64,000 nt of DNA from Chloroflexota bacterium (lineage in GTDB: Bacteria; Chloroflexota; UBA11872): NCBI GenBank assembly GCA_022825895.1, contig JAJDVX010000003.1, positions 62,001 to 126,000 of the forward strand, written 5' to 3'. How positions within the stretch are numbered: position 1 is the first letter of the stretch; each line of letters starts with the position of its first letter. The notes beneath the pieces were generated by a model. It was not told the DNA's origin. It did no database searches and worked only from the letters and a program-made list of their open reading frames with translations. Made by a program: the position numbers and the translations under genes. Below, piece by piece: positions 18,878-26,878 of this stretch.

Positions 18878-19983
18878 ACTGAACCCCCATCCAGGCCGTA
18901 GGCGGCCACTGTCTTGCGGGCGATTCCCGCCCAGTTGAGCCCCGCGTCCAACTCGCCGGCGGACCTGACCGAGATCTCGGGATCGAGCGCTTGGGCGTCC
19001 AGCAGCGCCTGCCGCAGCGCCGCTGGATCGTCCGGGTCGTAAAGCACCGCGGCCTTGCTGTCGCCGACCAATTCGGGCAGACACCCGCGGCGCGGCATCA
19101 CCAGCGGCGTCCCGTGGCCCAGCGCCAGGATGGCCGAGCCCGAGGTCAACGTGTCCAGGAACGGCAGCACCAGCACGTCAACCGCGGCCATTACCAACTG
19201 CACTTCCTCGTCGGCGATGTGTCGCAGATGCGAAACCACTCGGTTGTCTTTGATCTCGGTCGTGTGCAGCGGTCCGTGATAGTTCGCGTGCAGCGCGCCG
19301 GCCACCAGCAGGCGCAGGTTGTCGCCGTCCAGCGACCCGAACTCCTCGATGAGCCGCTCAACGCCCTTGTACGCGCGGATGTTCCCAAAGAAACCATAGA
19401 CGAACGCGTCGTCGGGAATGTCGAACGCCCGCCGCGCCTCCGCGCGCGTGGCTTCCCGCGGATAGGCGTCCGCGAACGACCCGTGCGGAATCACATGCAC
19501 GCCCCAGCGTCGGCCGAACCGACGCCCCAGCACCGACTTCGCGTACTCGCAGTGGCAGATCACCGAATTGGCCAGCGTGGTGACCACCCGGCGCGCCACC
19601 TCCCCGTGCGACGCGCGCAACTGCTCGTGCGGAACGACGTTGTGCATGGTCCAGACAATGCGGAAGCCGCGCAGCCGCGCAACCACCAGCATGGCCGCGA
19701 AGGCCAGCAGGCGCAGCACCGCCACTACCGGGTTCGGGTGCTCGTAAAACGTCGGGTTCCAATTGAAGTGCACGATGTCGTACGGACGCGGGAACTTCCA
19801 TACGAACCCAAGGTTGCCCGAGCGCTTGACCTCAACTCGGACCCGGTGTTCGGCCAGCGCTTGCGCCAGCAGGCCGGCGTAAGGGTTCGAGCCGTCCAAT
19901 CGCCAGTTCAGCGTGGTGGCGCTCCAGAAGAACACCACGCGGGCCACGGGACTCGTCACCCCATTCGACTCGGCCAGAGTCAT
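18874..19983 (-). CDS. Family 4 type glycosyltransferase
   Basis: A 369-residue GT-B fold glycosyltransferase that probably moves a sugar from a nucleotide donor to a glycan or lipid. The amino half carries DIVHFNWNP and TMHNVVPHE; the carboxy half has the GT4 donor-site pattern (FGNIRAYKGVERLIEEF, then GSAILALGHGTPLVMP and a conserved Glu in CLPELVG). ATG 19983 is preferred over the upstream start because the extra 70 residues are Arg/Ser-rich and lack conserved sequence. It is coupled to the lyase gene downstream; a synthetic enzyme next to a lyase hints at turnover of an own polysaccharide. Confidence 0.87.
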   Translation of the reverse strand: MTLAESNGVTSPVARVVFFWSATTLNWRLDGSNPYAGLLAQALAEHRVRVEVKRSGNLGFVWKFPRPYDIVHFNWNPTFYEHPNPVVAVLRLLAFAAMLVVARLRGFRIVWTMHNVVPHEQLRASHGEVARRVVTTLANSVICHCEYAKSVLGRRFGRRWGVHVIPHGSFADAYPREATRAEARRAFDIPDDAFVYGFFGNIRAYKGVERLIEEFGSLDGDNLRLLVAGALHANYHGPLHTTEIKDNRVVSHLRHIADEEVQLVMAAVDVLVLPFLDTLTSGSAILALGHGTPLVMPRRGCLPELVGDSKAAVLYDPDDPAALRQALLDAQALDPEISVRSAGELDAGLNWAGIARKTVAAYGLDGGSV

Positions 19984-20062
19984 ATGTCTCCCCGCCAGCG
20001 GCGCGGCCCGATCTCGACGGTTGGCGCCTCGCTGACTGGCGCCGCGGATATCACGGCGGGTT

Positions 20063-20227
20063 CTAGAAGCCGATTCCGGCAGACGAGGCCTTGCTCGGGT
20101 TGAGCTTGAAGCTTCCGCTTCGTTCCTGACCGCAGCCCGAGGCGACTGCGATCGCGACAATAAGCACGATGGCGGCGAGCATTCCCGCAACACGACGAAT
20201 CGATCGAGTTCGAATAGCCCTCAGCAT
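20063..20227 (-). CDS. Small lipoprotein, 54 residues
   Basis: A short secreted lipoprotein: basic start (MLRAIRTRSIRR), hydrophobic core (MLAAIVLIVAIAVA) and lipobox ASGC, leaving a mature chain of only about 20 residues rich in Ser/Gly/Lys. A strong GGGGAGGA ribosome site supports the start at 20227. It lies 28 bases after the desulfhydrase gene. Mature parts this short occur in entericidin-like lipoproteins, but there is no sequence match that I can claim. Confidence 0.66.
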   Translation of the reverse strand: MLRAIRTRSIRRVAGMLAAIVLIVAIAVASGCGQERSGSFKLNPSKASSAGIGF

Positions 20228-20255
20228 GTGAGTCCTCCCCTCCAGCTTCCGCAGC

Positions 20256-21299
20256 CTACCCGTTCGGCCGTGAAGATTCTCCAAGCTCGCGCGCGTACGC
20301 AAAGATCAGCGGAGTGCCGCCGGTGTGTAGAAACACGACCGTGTCATCAGACGTTAAGCGGCCATGCCGGATGTCATCCAGAACGGCGGCGAACGCCTTG
20401 CCGGTGTACACCGGCTCCAGAAAAATGCCCTCCGTCTCGGCCAGCAGCCGGATGGCGTCTATTCCCGCAGGCGTGGCTTCGGCATAGGCGGGGCCGACGA
20501 AGGCTTGTGAATTCCAGATGTCCTCGGGTCGGACCGTTACATCGAGCCCCAGCAACTCCGCGGTGGCATTGGCCATGTCCGCCTGCTGCCGGGTTCGACC
20601 GCCGTCCACGATCAGCGGGCTGAATCCGCGAATGGCGTAGCCGGCGCCCAGCGCTCGGTTGCCGAGTTCCAGCCCGGCCTGCGTACCCCCGCCCGAGGCG
20701 ACGTAGAGGTGCGTCACATTTGCGCCCAGCGCGCGTGACTGCTCATGGATCTCAAGTACGCACTCAACGTACCCGACGGAGGTCAGCGGGCCGTAGTCGA
20801 TCACGTAGGGCTTGCGATCGGCGGCGCGCAATTCGGCCGCCGTCGCGGCCAGGTCCGCCTCGTGACCGAACATCCCGTCGCGTCCTGTGGGTCGCACGTC
20901 GGCGCCCAGGATTTCGAGCAACAGCCGGTTGCCCTGCGATTCACCGCCATGCGGCCCCTCGTTGAGCACCAGCACCACGTCCAATCCCGCGCGCCGGGCT
21001 GCCGCCGCGCACTGCCGGGCGTGATTGGACTGCATCACGCCGCCGCCCCACAGCAACACGTCGCAGCCCTGGGCCAGGGCCTCGCCAACCTCAAACTGGA
21101 ACTTGCGGTTCTTGTTGCCGCCCAACCCGTGCTGGGTCAGGTCGTCACGCTTCATCAGCAGCCGCGGTCCGCCCAGCCGACGAGTCAAATTCGGAAGTTC
21201 AAGCAGCGGCGTCGGCAGTTCGGTCAGGTGGAATCGCGGGAGCGCATCGAGGCGCTGCCGCAGGTCAGTCGCTGTGTACACGGCCGGCGCCTGCGCCAT
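20256..21299 (-). CDS. D-cysteine desulfhydrase/ACC deaminase family PLP enzyme
   Basis: A fold-type II PLP enzyme of 347 residues. Lys63 in GGNKNRK is the predicted Schiff-base lysine, followed by the QSNHARQ segment and a late GGGTQAGLELG phosphate loop. The family comprises D-cysteine desulfhydrase (releases pyruvate, ammonia and sulfide), ACC deaminase and relatives such as L-cysteate sulfo-lyase; sequence alone does not separate them. D-cysteine desulfhydrase is the conservative choice. Confidence 0.87.
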   Translation of the reverse strand: MAQAPAVYTATDLRQRLDALPRFHLTELPTPLLELPNLTRRLGGPRLLMKRDDLTQHGLGGNKNRKFQFEVGEALAQGCDVLLWGGGVMQSNHARQCAAAARRAGLDVVLVLNEGPHGGESQGNRLLLEILGADVRPTGRDGMFGHEADLAATAAELRAADRKPYVIDYGPLTSVGYVECVLEIHEQSRALGANVTHLYVASGGGTQAGLELGNRALGAGYAIRGFSPLIVDGGRTRQQADMANATAELLGLDVTVRPEDIWNSQAFVGPAYAEATPAGIDAIRLLAETEGIFLEPVYTGKAFAAVLDDIRHGRLTSDDTVVFLHTGGTPLIFAYARELGESSRPNG

Positions 21300-21425
21300 C
21301 GAATTTCTCTTTTCCGGGTCAGTCGAAAACGATTGATTCGGCGGTCAGCCGCAGCCTACCCCTCCATCGCCGAGATCGCAGGCGCCCGGGCCCGGCCCGA
21401 CCGGACCGATGCGAGCGGTCCAGGG

Positions 21426-21454
21426 TTGAATCCTGCCTCGGCACCGCCTACAGT
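21426..21454 (+). promoter_or_regulatory. Promoter of tRNA-Val
   Basis: TTGAAT at 21426-21431 and TACAGT at 21449-21454 are separated by exactly 17 bases and end 17 bases before the mature tRNA. This is a good fit to a housekeeping sigma factor promoter. Confidence 0.65.
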
Positions 21455-21471
21455 CTGAAGTCCGAATCTTT

Positions 21472-21548
21472 GGGCGCGTAGCTCAGCTGGTTAGAGCGCC
21501 ACGTTGACATCGTGGAGGTCAGAGGTTCGAGTCCCCTCGCGCCCACCA
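21472..21548 (+). tRNA. tRNA-Val (anticodon GAC)
   Basis: A 77-base gene with an encoded CCA end. The acceptor stem GGGCGCG pairs with CGCGCCC; the D arm is GCTC-loop-GAGC, the anticodon stem is CCACG/CGTGG with loop TTGACAT and anticodon GAC at 21506-21508, and the T arm contains GGTTCGAGTCC. All four stems are intact. It reads GUC and GUU valine codons. Confidence 0.97.
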
Positions 21549-21590
21549 TATGCGCCGTCGCGTCGCGCGTCCTGACGGACCACGTCGCGG

Positions 21591-22775
21591 TCAGTAGCGC
21601 AGAGGAGCCGGGGTCCAGCCGCGCTTCTCGCGCCAGTCAGGGCCGTAATCCGCAAAGCGATTCAGTCCCAGACCGCTGATGTCGATGTTCGTCTCCCCGA
21701 AGAGCACCAGGTCACTGACGACCTTGCCCGTGGCCGGAGAGATTCCGAAGCCATGCGCGGAAGCCGTGACCACGACGTAGTTGCTCGGGTAGTCCAGGAT
21801 GTCAATGATCGGCCGATAGTCGGGGGCCTGCTCGACCACCCCCGCCCAGCTTCGGACAACCGGCGCATCCGCCGCTCCCGGCAGCAACTCGGCGAGCCGC
21901 CTGGCGATGTTTCTAATGAGCGGAGTGTTGGGTTTACCGGGACTGGTGGTCAGGTCAACGTCGATCCATTCGTGGGCCCCGCCGCCGAAAATCAGGTTTC
22001 CCCGGACGGCCTGGTGTCCGTAGAGCCCGTTCCCCACCAGGGCGATGGGAAAACGCGGCTCCACGTGGGCGGTCGCCATGATCTCCACCCGTGCCGGCGC
22101 CACTGGAACGTGAACGCCCGCCAGTTGCGCCATCAGCCCGGTCTGTGGCCCGGCGGCGCCGACCACCACGTCGGCCGCGATGTCGCCGGCCGTCGTCTCG
22201 ACCGACGTGACCCTATCGTCGACGATCCGAAGACCGGTAACGGTCGTGTTCTGGTAGAGCCTGCCTCCCAGGTCTTGTAAGGCCCACGCGTACGCCTGGA
22301 CCGTGAGCTGGGTATTGGCGTGACCGCCATTGGGGAAGAACAACCCGCCCAGCGTCCGCTCGGTGATTCCGGGAATCAAGTCCCGAATCTCGGTGGGCTC
22401 AACTAGCTGTACGTCGATGCCGTGGCCCAATGCCACGTCCCGCTCCGCCAAGAGGTCGCCCATATCCTTCTCGGTTACCGCGACCTGGAGTCTCCCTTCC
22501 TGTACGAACTCGGTCGGATGGCCCAGCTCCTCGTCCAGCGTCGCCCACATCTCCGTGGCTTCCACGGCCATCGGGATCAGCAATGGCTCGTCAACCCGCT
22601 CGCTGACCATCCCCCCGTTTCTGCCGGAGGCCTCGCCCCCCACGATCCCCTTGTCGACGACCACCACATCCCGTCCCGCCCTGGCCAGGAAATAGGCTGA
22701 ACTCAGGCCGGATACCCCAGCCCCGATAACGACGATGTCCGCACGATCCATGGGCATGCGCTTGGTTCTTGCCAC
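21591..22775 (-). CDS. FAD-dependent amine oxidoreductase, sarcosine oxidase beta/HcnC-like
   Basis: A DAO-family flavoenzyme of 394 residues with dinucleotide-binding VIGAGVSGLSSAY near residues 16-28, the FAD-contacting EASGRNGGM segment and a carboxy GFGISPATGKVVSDL motif typical of glycine, sarcosine or D-amino-acid oxidases. It starts three bases after the stop of the larger [2Fe-2S] flavoprotein, the arrangement of two-subunit dehydrogenases such as HcnB/HcnC and opine oxidase A/B. It probably carries the substrate site for an N-methyl or secondary amine. The natural substrate is unknown. Confidence 0.87.
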   Translation of the reverse strand: MARTKRMPMDRADIVVIGAGVSGLSSAYFLARAGRDVVVVDKGIVGGEASGRNGGMVSERVDEPLLIPMAVEATEMWATLDEELGHPTEFVQEGRLQVAVTEKDMGDLLAERDVALGHGIDVQLVEPTEIRDLIPGITERTLGGLFFPNGGHANTQLTVQAYAWALQDLGGRLYQNTTVTGLRIVDDRVTSVETTAGDIAADVVVGAAGPQTGLMAQLAGVHVPVAPARVEIMATAHVEPRFPIALVGNGLYGHQAVRGNLIFGGGAHEWIDVDLTTSPGKPNTPLIRNIARRLAELLPGAADAPVVRSWAGVVEQAPDYRPIIDILDYPSNYVVVTASAHGFGISPATGKVVSDLVLFGETNIDISGLGLNRFADYGPDWREKRGWTPAPLRY

Positions 22776-22778
22776 CCC

Positions 22779-24311
22779 TTATTCCAGTACCGGGCTTGTT
22801 GGGCTGAACCACTTGGCCCATTCCCTGCGCACCTGCTCCGATTCATCGTGCGACCACAGCACCCGCAGTGGTAGCGGCCGCACGGGTGGCCGGTAGGACA
22901 TCAAGGGCATGTCGGCGATGTCGCTGCCCGACGCCTCGGCAAGCAGCAGCGCCACTTGCTCGCGGCAAAGCCGTCCCTGGCAGTGGCCCATGCCTGCCCG
23001 TGTCAGGCGCTTAACCTGGTCCGGGTTGACCCGAGCATCCGGCGCAAGCGTTCCGAGGCTGCGGCCGTCCCGTCGCTCCGATTCCCATTTCAGAAACCGC
23101 GGCGGCCGTAGGCCGATGAGGTCCTCACGGGTGACCTCCTCGCATGGGCACACGGGGACGTCTGATCCGCCTGCGTTGCGCAGGGCCCGGAGCCACCGCG
23201 TCCAGTTCGCGTAGGCGTCGGTCGGTTTCGAGTTGATCGCCGTCCCCGTAAGTTCACGTCTCCGGGCAGTCGCTTCCGCTGTGTCGAATGCGCCGAGCGA
23301 CTCGGCTGCGGCAACCCCGGCCAAGCGGCCCTGGCTTCGTGCAATCTCGGTGTTGAGAACCATTCCGTCATGGAACCCAGCGGCATCTCCGGCGACGTGC
23401 ACGTCTCTGACGCTGGTTCGCATGCAGTCGTCGTGGACTGGCACGTATCCCCCGAGCTCAGGCTTAAAGCCGACGTCGCACCCCAGGAGACTTAGCAGCT
23501 CAACGTTGGGCACCAGGCCGATCGCGAGGCAGACCGTGTCGGCGGAGATTTCCTTCTCCGTGCCGGCAACCGGCTCGCTGTTGTCGTCGATCTCAACCAG
23601 TCTGACGGACTCGATCTCGCCGTCTCGGCCGACCGCCTCCCGGACGGTGTGGGAGGTGTAGAGCCTGACGCCCATGTCCTGCAGCGCCGCGCTCAGGGCC
23701 CTGTCGCCGCGTACGGAATCGGATACGTCCACGATGGCGGCGACCTCGATTCCGCGGTCCAGCGCCATCCGGGCGGTGTTGAGACCCAGGTTGCCGGTGC
23801 CCAACACCACCATGCGTCGTGAGGCCAACGCCTGGTAGTGGCGCATCAGTGCATGCGCCCCGTTGGCCCCCATGGCCCCGGCCAGATTCCACCCGGCGAA
23901 GGCGAGCCCAAGGTCGCGGGCGCCGGCCGCCACAATCAGCCGGTCGTACATGATTAACCACGACCGATCCCGGTTGGCCAGGCCAAGCTGCGGTCCGTCC
24001 AGAACTCTGCTGGTGTCGCTATTGCGGAAGGCGCCCCAGACACACGTCCCAAGCTGAACGTCCACACCGGCCTCTTCGGCCTCGGCCAGGCCTTCGTTCG
24101 CATGGACCACCCGTTCCAGCATCAGGGCCCTGTCGTGCAGCACCGCATTGAATCGCTGGCCGAAGAACTGCGGAGCATTCAGCGCGGCCATGGACTCTGG
24201 AATGGGATTCTCGTCGAAAAGCGTGACCTGCACGCCGGCCCTGGCCGCCTCTATGGCGGCGGCCGTCCCCGCTATCCCGGCCCCCACTACAACCAGCGAT
24301 CTGGATTCCAT
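22779..24311 (-). CDS. FAD/NAD(P) oxidoreductase with [2Fe-2S] BFD domain, HcnB/opine oxidase A-like
   Basis: A 510-residue flavoprotein with VVVGAGIAGTAAA at 7-19, a second nucleotide-binding segment (VVLGTGNLGLNTA) and a late GDAAGFHDG FAD motif. The carboxy domain carries Cys388, Cys390, Cys444 and Cys449 in CPCEE and GHCQGRLC, a BFD-type [2Fe-2S] site. This is the electron-transfer subunit of amine dehydrogenases related to hydrogen cyanide synthase B and octopine/nopaline oxidase A. No separate ferredoxin-like HcnA gene is present. It follows the methyltransferase gene by 32 bases. Confidence 0.87.
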   Translation of the reverse strand: MESRSLVVVGAGIAGTAAAIEAARAGVQVTLFDENPIPESMAALNAPQFFGQRFNAVLHDRALMLERVVHANEGLAEAEEAGVDVQLGTCVWGAFRNSDTSRVLDGPQLGLANRDRSWLIMYDRLIVAAGARDLGLAFAGWNLAGAMGANGAHALMRHYQALASRRMVVLGTGNLGLNTARMALDRGIEVAAIVDVSDSVRGDRALSAALQDMGVRLYTSHTVREAVGRDGEIESVRLVEIDDNSEPVAGTEKEISADTVCLAIGLVPNVELLSLLGCDVGFKPELGGYVPVHDDCMRTSVRDVHVAGDAAGFHDGMVLNTEIARSQGRLAGVAAAESLGAFDTAEATARRRELTGTAINSKPTDAYANWTRWLRALRNAGGSDVPVCPCEEVTREDLIGLRPPRFLKWESERRDGRSLGTLAPDARVNPDQVKRLTRAGMGHCQGRLCREQVALLLAEASGSDIADMPLMSYRPPVRPLPLRVLWSHDESEQVRREWAKWFSPTSPVLE

Positions 24312-24343
24312 GCCGGGTCCACCCGCCTAGGCCGAAGCCACTT

Positions 24344-25435
24344 CTACGTCCGGTCTCCGTGACTGTGCGCGTGCCCGGCCGCCTTTGGCGGCGACGCGGT
24401 TCCGGCCGGCAAAGCATCCCGCAGGGACCTCGTGTAATCGACACCGAATCCGCAGCATGTGCCCACGACCTGGACGCCCATTTCGACCCAGGTCTCGGCC
24501 TCGCGCGTCAACTCCTCCGCGGACTCTTCGTTGCTCACGCTGCGGTCCTGCCAGGTCGCGAGATAGTCTTCCCTGCCGGCATCCGGATAGACGATGACCG
24601 GCCCGGACCATTCGTCAAGCACGACTTCGAGCGCCCGCGTCGACTCCGCGATCCGGCTGTGGAAAACGCCAAGGACGTCGGGCTCCAGCGACGCAATCTC
24701 ATTGACGCCGTCGGCCAGGCTCTTCGTGTCATCGACCGGCCGCCAACTCTCCGTCCACAGGGGCATGCCGATGCCGGTGCTGTAGTCACGGTCGCCGCCG
24801 AAACTCATTCGCACCGCCTGCCCGTCCTCCGCGACAGAAGCGGTAAAGGCCACCCAGACCGGCAGCCCCGTGGCCTTCGCTGATTCCGCGGCGATCGCCC
24901 GGGACTCGTTGTCGGCCCACAGGTTCTCGATCAGGAACAGATCCACCCCGGACTCGGCCAGGATATTGGCCTGCTCCTCGGCGTAGGCCCGCAGCTCTGC
25001 CGTCGAAAGGCTGGCGCCATAGCCGTAGCCCGTTCCGCCCAGCAGTGTCCCGGTCCTGCGGTCGCGGATGGGGATTCGACACGAGATGGAACCGGCGATA
25101 CAGATTGGCCGGTCGACAGCGGTCCGGGCAATGGCGTCGTGCGCGGCGTCCACGGCGCGCACGTTGACTTCTCGCACCAGTTCGCTGTACCCGGAAGCCT
25201 CCAGGGCGGGGCGCAGGGTGTTGAAGGTGTTGGTGGTAATGACGTCCGCTCCGGCTTTGATGTACCGCTCGTGCATCTGCCGCACCGTTGAAGGGTGCGT
25301 GTAGTTGCCGGGACCGCACCACGCGGCCGGGTCCATCGGCACGCCCATGGACTGAAGCTCGGTTCCGATGGCTCCATCGAGGATGATCACCTCGCCCTGA
25401 TCCAGGCGGCTCTTCAGCGCCCCATAGTTAGCCAT
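24344..25435 (-). CDS. Homocysteine S-methyltransferase family protein
   Basis: A 363-residue TIM barrel of the betaine/S-methylmethionine-homocysteine methyltransferase family, with the usual ILDGAIGTELQ start and a TNTFNT segment. Family members bind zinc with three Cys; here the carboxy pair is present (Cys327 and Cys328 in GTCCGFG) but the position of the first Cys appears to be His259 in GVFHSRI. The end carries a His-rich HAHSHGD. ATG 25435 has a GGAGAA ribosome site. It leads an operon with a two-subunit amine dehydrogenase, so the methyl donor may be a methylated amine such as a betaine. Confidence 0.85.
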   Translation of the reverse strand: MANYGALKSRLDQGEVIILDGAIGTELQSMGVPMDPAAWCGPGNYTHPSTVRQMHERYIKAGADVITTNTFNTLRPALEASGYSELVREVNVRAVDAAHDAIARTAVDRPICIAGSISCRIPIRDRRTGTLLGGTGYGYGASLSTAELRAYAEEQANILAESGVDLFLIENLWADNESRAIAAESAKATGLPVWVAFTASVAEDGQAVRMSFGGDRDYSTGIGMPLWTESWRPVDDTKSLADGVNEIASLEPDVLGVFHSRIAESTRALEVVLDEWSGPVIVYPDAGREDYLATWQDRSVSNEESAEELTREAETWVEMGVQVVGTCCGFGVDYTRSLRDALPAGTASPPKAAGHAHSHGDRT

Positions 25436-25851
25436 GCGTGATTCTCCGTAGCGGCTACTACTCCATGCAGCATATTCCTATTTCGAGCTATCAGGACAGA
25501 ACTGCCGCCCCGGAATCCGCCAGGACCACTACGATTCCTCCAAGACCTGCTCACTTCCAGCCAGATCGACAGACGTCCGAGGCGCTGTTGTCGAAAGATG
25601 GGCCACAAAGGTCTCGATGACACCGGTGCCGACGCCTGCGGACTCTCAGGCGAAAGCGGTCCATTCCAGGAACGCACCCTGGTTCGTCAACTCCATGCCG
25701 CCCCTGCCCGACCTTTGGCTCGACGTCGGCATGGTCAGGTTCAGCCCATGTCCCTCGGAGTCGGCAGTAAAGTGTTCCTTGATCTACCAGCACCACTTGA
25801 TGCGGCACGCGGAAGCTCGCGCCAATAGCCCGGGGACTGGCGGCTGGGGCG
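25436..25851. other. 416-base divergent intergenic region
   Basis: This lies between the methyltransferase gene (minus) and the nuclease gene (plus). Several short open frames cross it, but none has a ribosome site together with a plausible protein. It must hold both promoters; an AT-rich patch around 25465-25490 is the best place for the minus-strand one. I did not recognise a riboswitch fold. Confidence 0.5.
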
Positions 25852-26832
25852 GTGGCTACTGCTGTGCTGGCAGCTTGCGACGGCAGACCCGACGAAACCG
25901 TCGTTCTGCGCCTGACCGCGCGCGCGACGACCACCACCGGTAGTCAGTCCCCGTCCGCGGCGGTTACGCCCGGAACTGGCCAGGCACCCTCGTTGCGCGA
26001 ACCGGGAACGCCCTCGGCCGCCTCCGCACCGGCACCGCCGCCTGCACTCGCCCCTTCAGCCACCCCGGCCCCCACGCCTACACCGACCCCCTCGCCTACG
26101 CCGTCGGCCACGGTGGATGTGGACGGCGTCGGCGGTCGGCTGCTGGAGGTGATCGACGGTGACACCTTCACTGTCAGGATTCCGTCGGGCGAGGCCACGG
26201 TTCGCGTCCTTGGAATCGACGCCCCCGAGTTTGACGACGCCGGGCAGCGGCAGCTCGCCGAGGAGGCGCGCGACACCCTGCGTGCCCTCATCGGCGATGG
26301 CCCTTTGCGGCTTGTTGCCGACACGGAACCTACCGATGCCGGCGGCCGCCTGCTCCGGCATGTCTTCAGGGCGGACCGCCTGCTGGCGGCGGAACTGGCA
26401 CGCCAGGGCTGGGCGCGCGCCCTACCGGTTTCCCCGAACCTGGCGCATCGGGAAGCCATCGATCGCGCCGTCGCCGAAGCTCGCGCGGGCGATAAGGGCA
26501 TGTGGGCGCTTGGCGTCGCCGACATTTCGCTAACCGTCGACAAGATCGGAGAAGTCGTAACGCTCGCCAACCACGGGCCGTCTCCGCTGGACATCGGCGG
26601 CTGGTGGCTGGTCAGCCTGCGCGGCAAGCAGGGCTACCGCTTCCCACCCGGGACCACGATCGCCCTCCGAGCAAACCTGACGGTCGTCTCCGGCCAGGCC
26701 TCAGGCACGCACCGCTTCCAGCAGCGCAACGTCTGGAACAACTCCGACCCAGACCCCGCCGAACTGCGGCGTCCCGATGGACGCATCGTCGCCGTCTGGG
26801 ATGACTCCGAATCCCAGAAGACCGGGCGCTGA
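25852..26832 (+). CDS. Lipoprotein thermonuclease with lamin-tail domain
   Basis: A secreted staphylococcal-nuclease-type enzyme. A lipobox (VLAAC) near the start suggests lipid anchoring; then come a Pro/Thr/Ser linker (about 58-86), the nuclease domain (about 95-220) with Arg118, Asp123, Glu126 and Arg166 matching the catalytic and calcium positions, and a carboxy lamin-tail domain (about 224-320). The GTG start leaves a very short signal peptide; the frame stays open about 50 bases upstream with only a CTG as alternative, so the true start is unsure. It may scavenge extracellular DNA or RNA. Confidence 0.84.
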   Translation: MATAVLAACDGRPDETVVLRLTARATTTTGSQSPSAAVTPGTGQAPSLREPGTPSAASAPAPPPALAPSATPAPTPTPTPSPTPSATVDVDGVGGRLLEVIDGDTFTVRIPSGEATVRVLGIDAPEFDDAGQRQLAEEARDTLRALIGDGPLRLVADTEPTDAGGRLLRHVFRADRLLAAELARQGWARALPVSPNLAHREAIDRAVAEARAGDKGMWALGVADISLTVDKIGEVVTLANHGPSPLDIGGWWLVSLRGKQGYRFPPGTTIALRANLTVVSGQASGTHRFQQRNVWNNSDPDPAELRRPDGRIVAVWDDSESQKTGR

Positions 26833-26878
26833 TTCAGCGTCAACCGCGAGCTTGAATCGTCGTTTTCGTAGACCGTTT

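Noticed and set aside
17300-18901. Plus-strand frame of 533 codons opposite the lyase gene
   Set aside because: Arg/Val-rich shadow without motifs; the minus-strand lyase is clearly the real gene.
21591-24311. Hydrogen cyanide synthase
   Set aside because: The two flavoproteins resemble HcnB and HcnC, but the HcnA ferredoxin-like subunit is missing and the first gene of the operon is a methyltransferase; opine or N-methylamine dehydrogenase roles fit equally well.
25551-25937. Minus-strand frame of 128 codons in the gap before the nuclease gene
   Set aside because: It overlaps the nuclease start, is Arg/Val-rich, and lacks a ribosome site or recognisable pattern.
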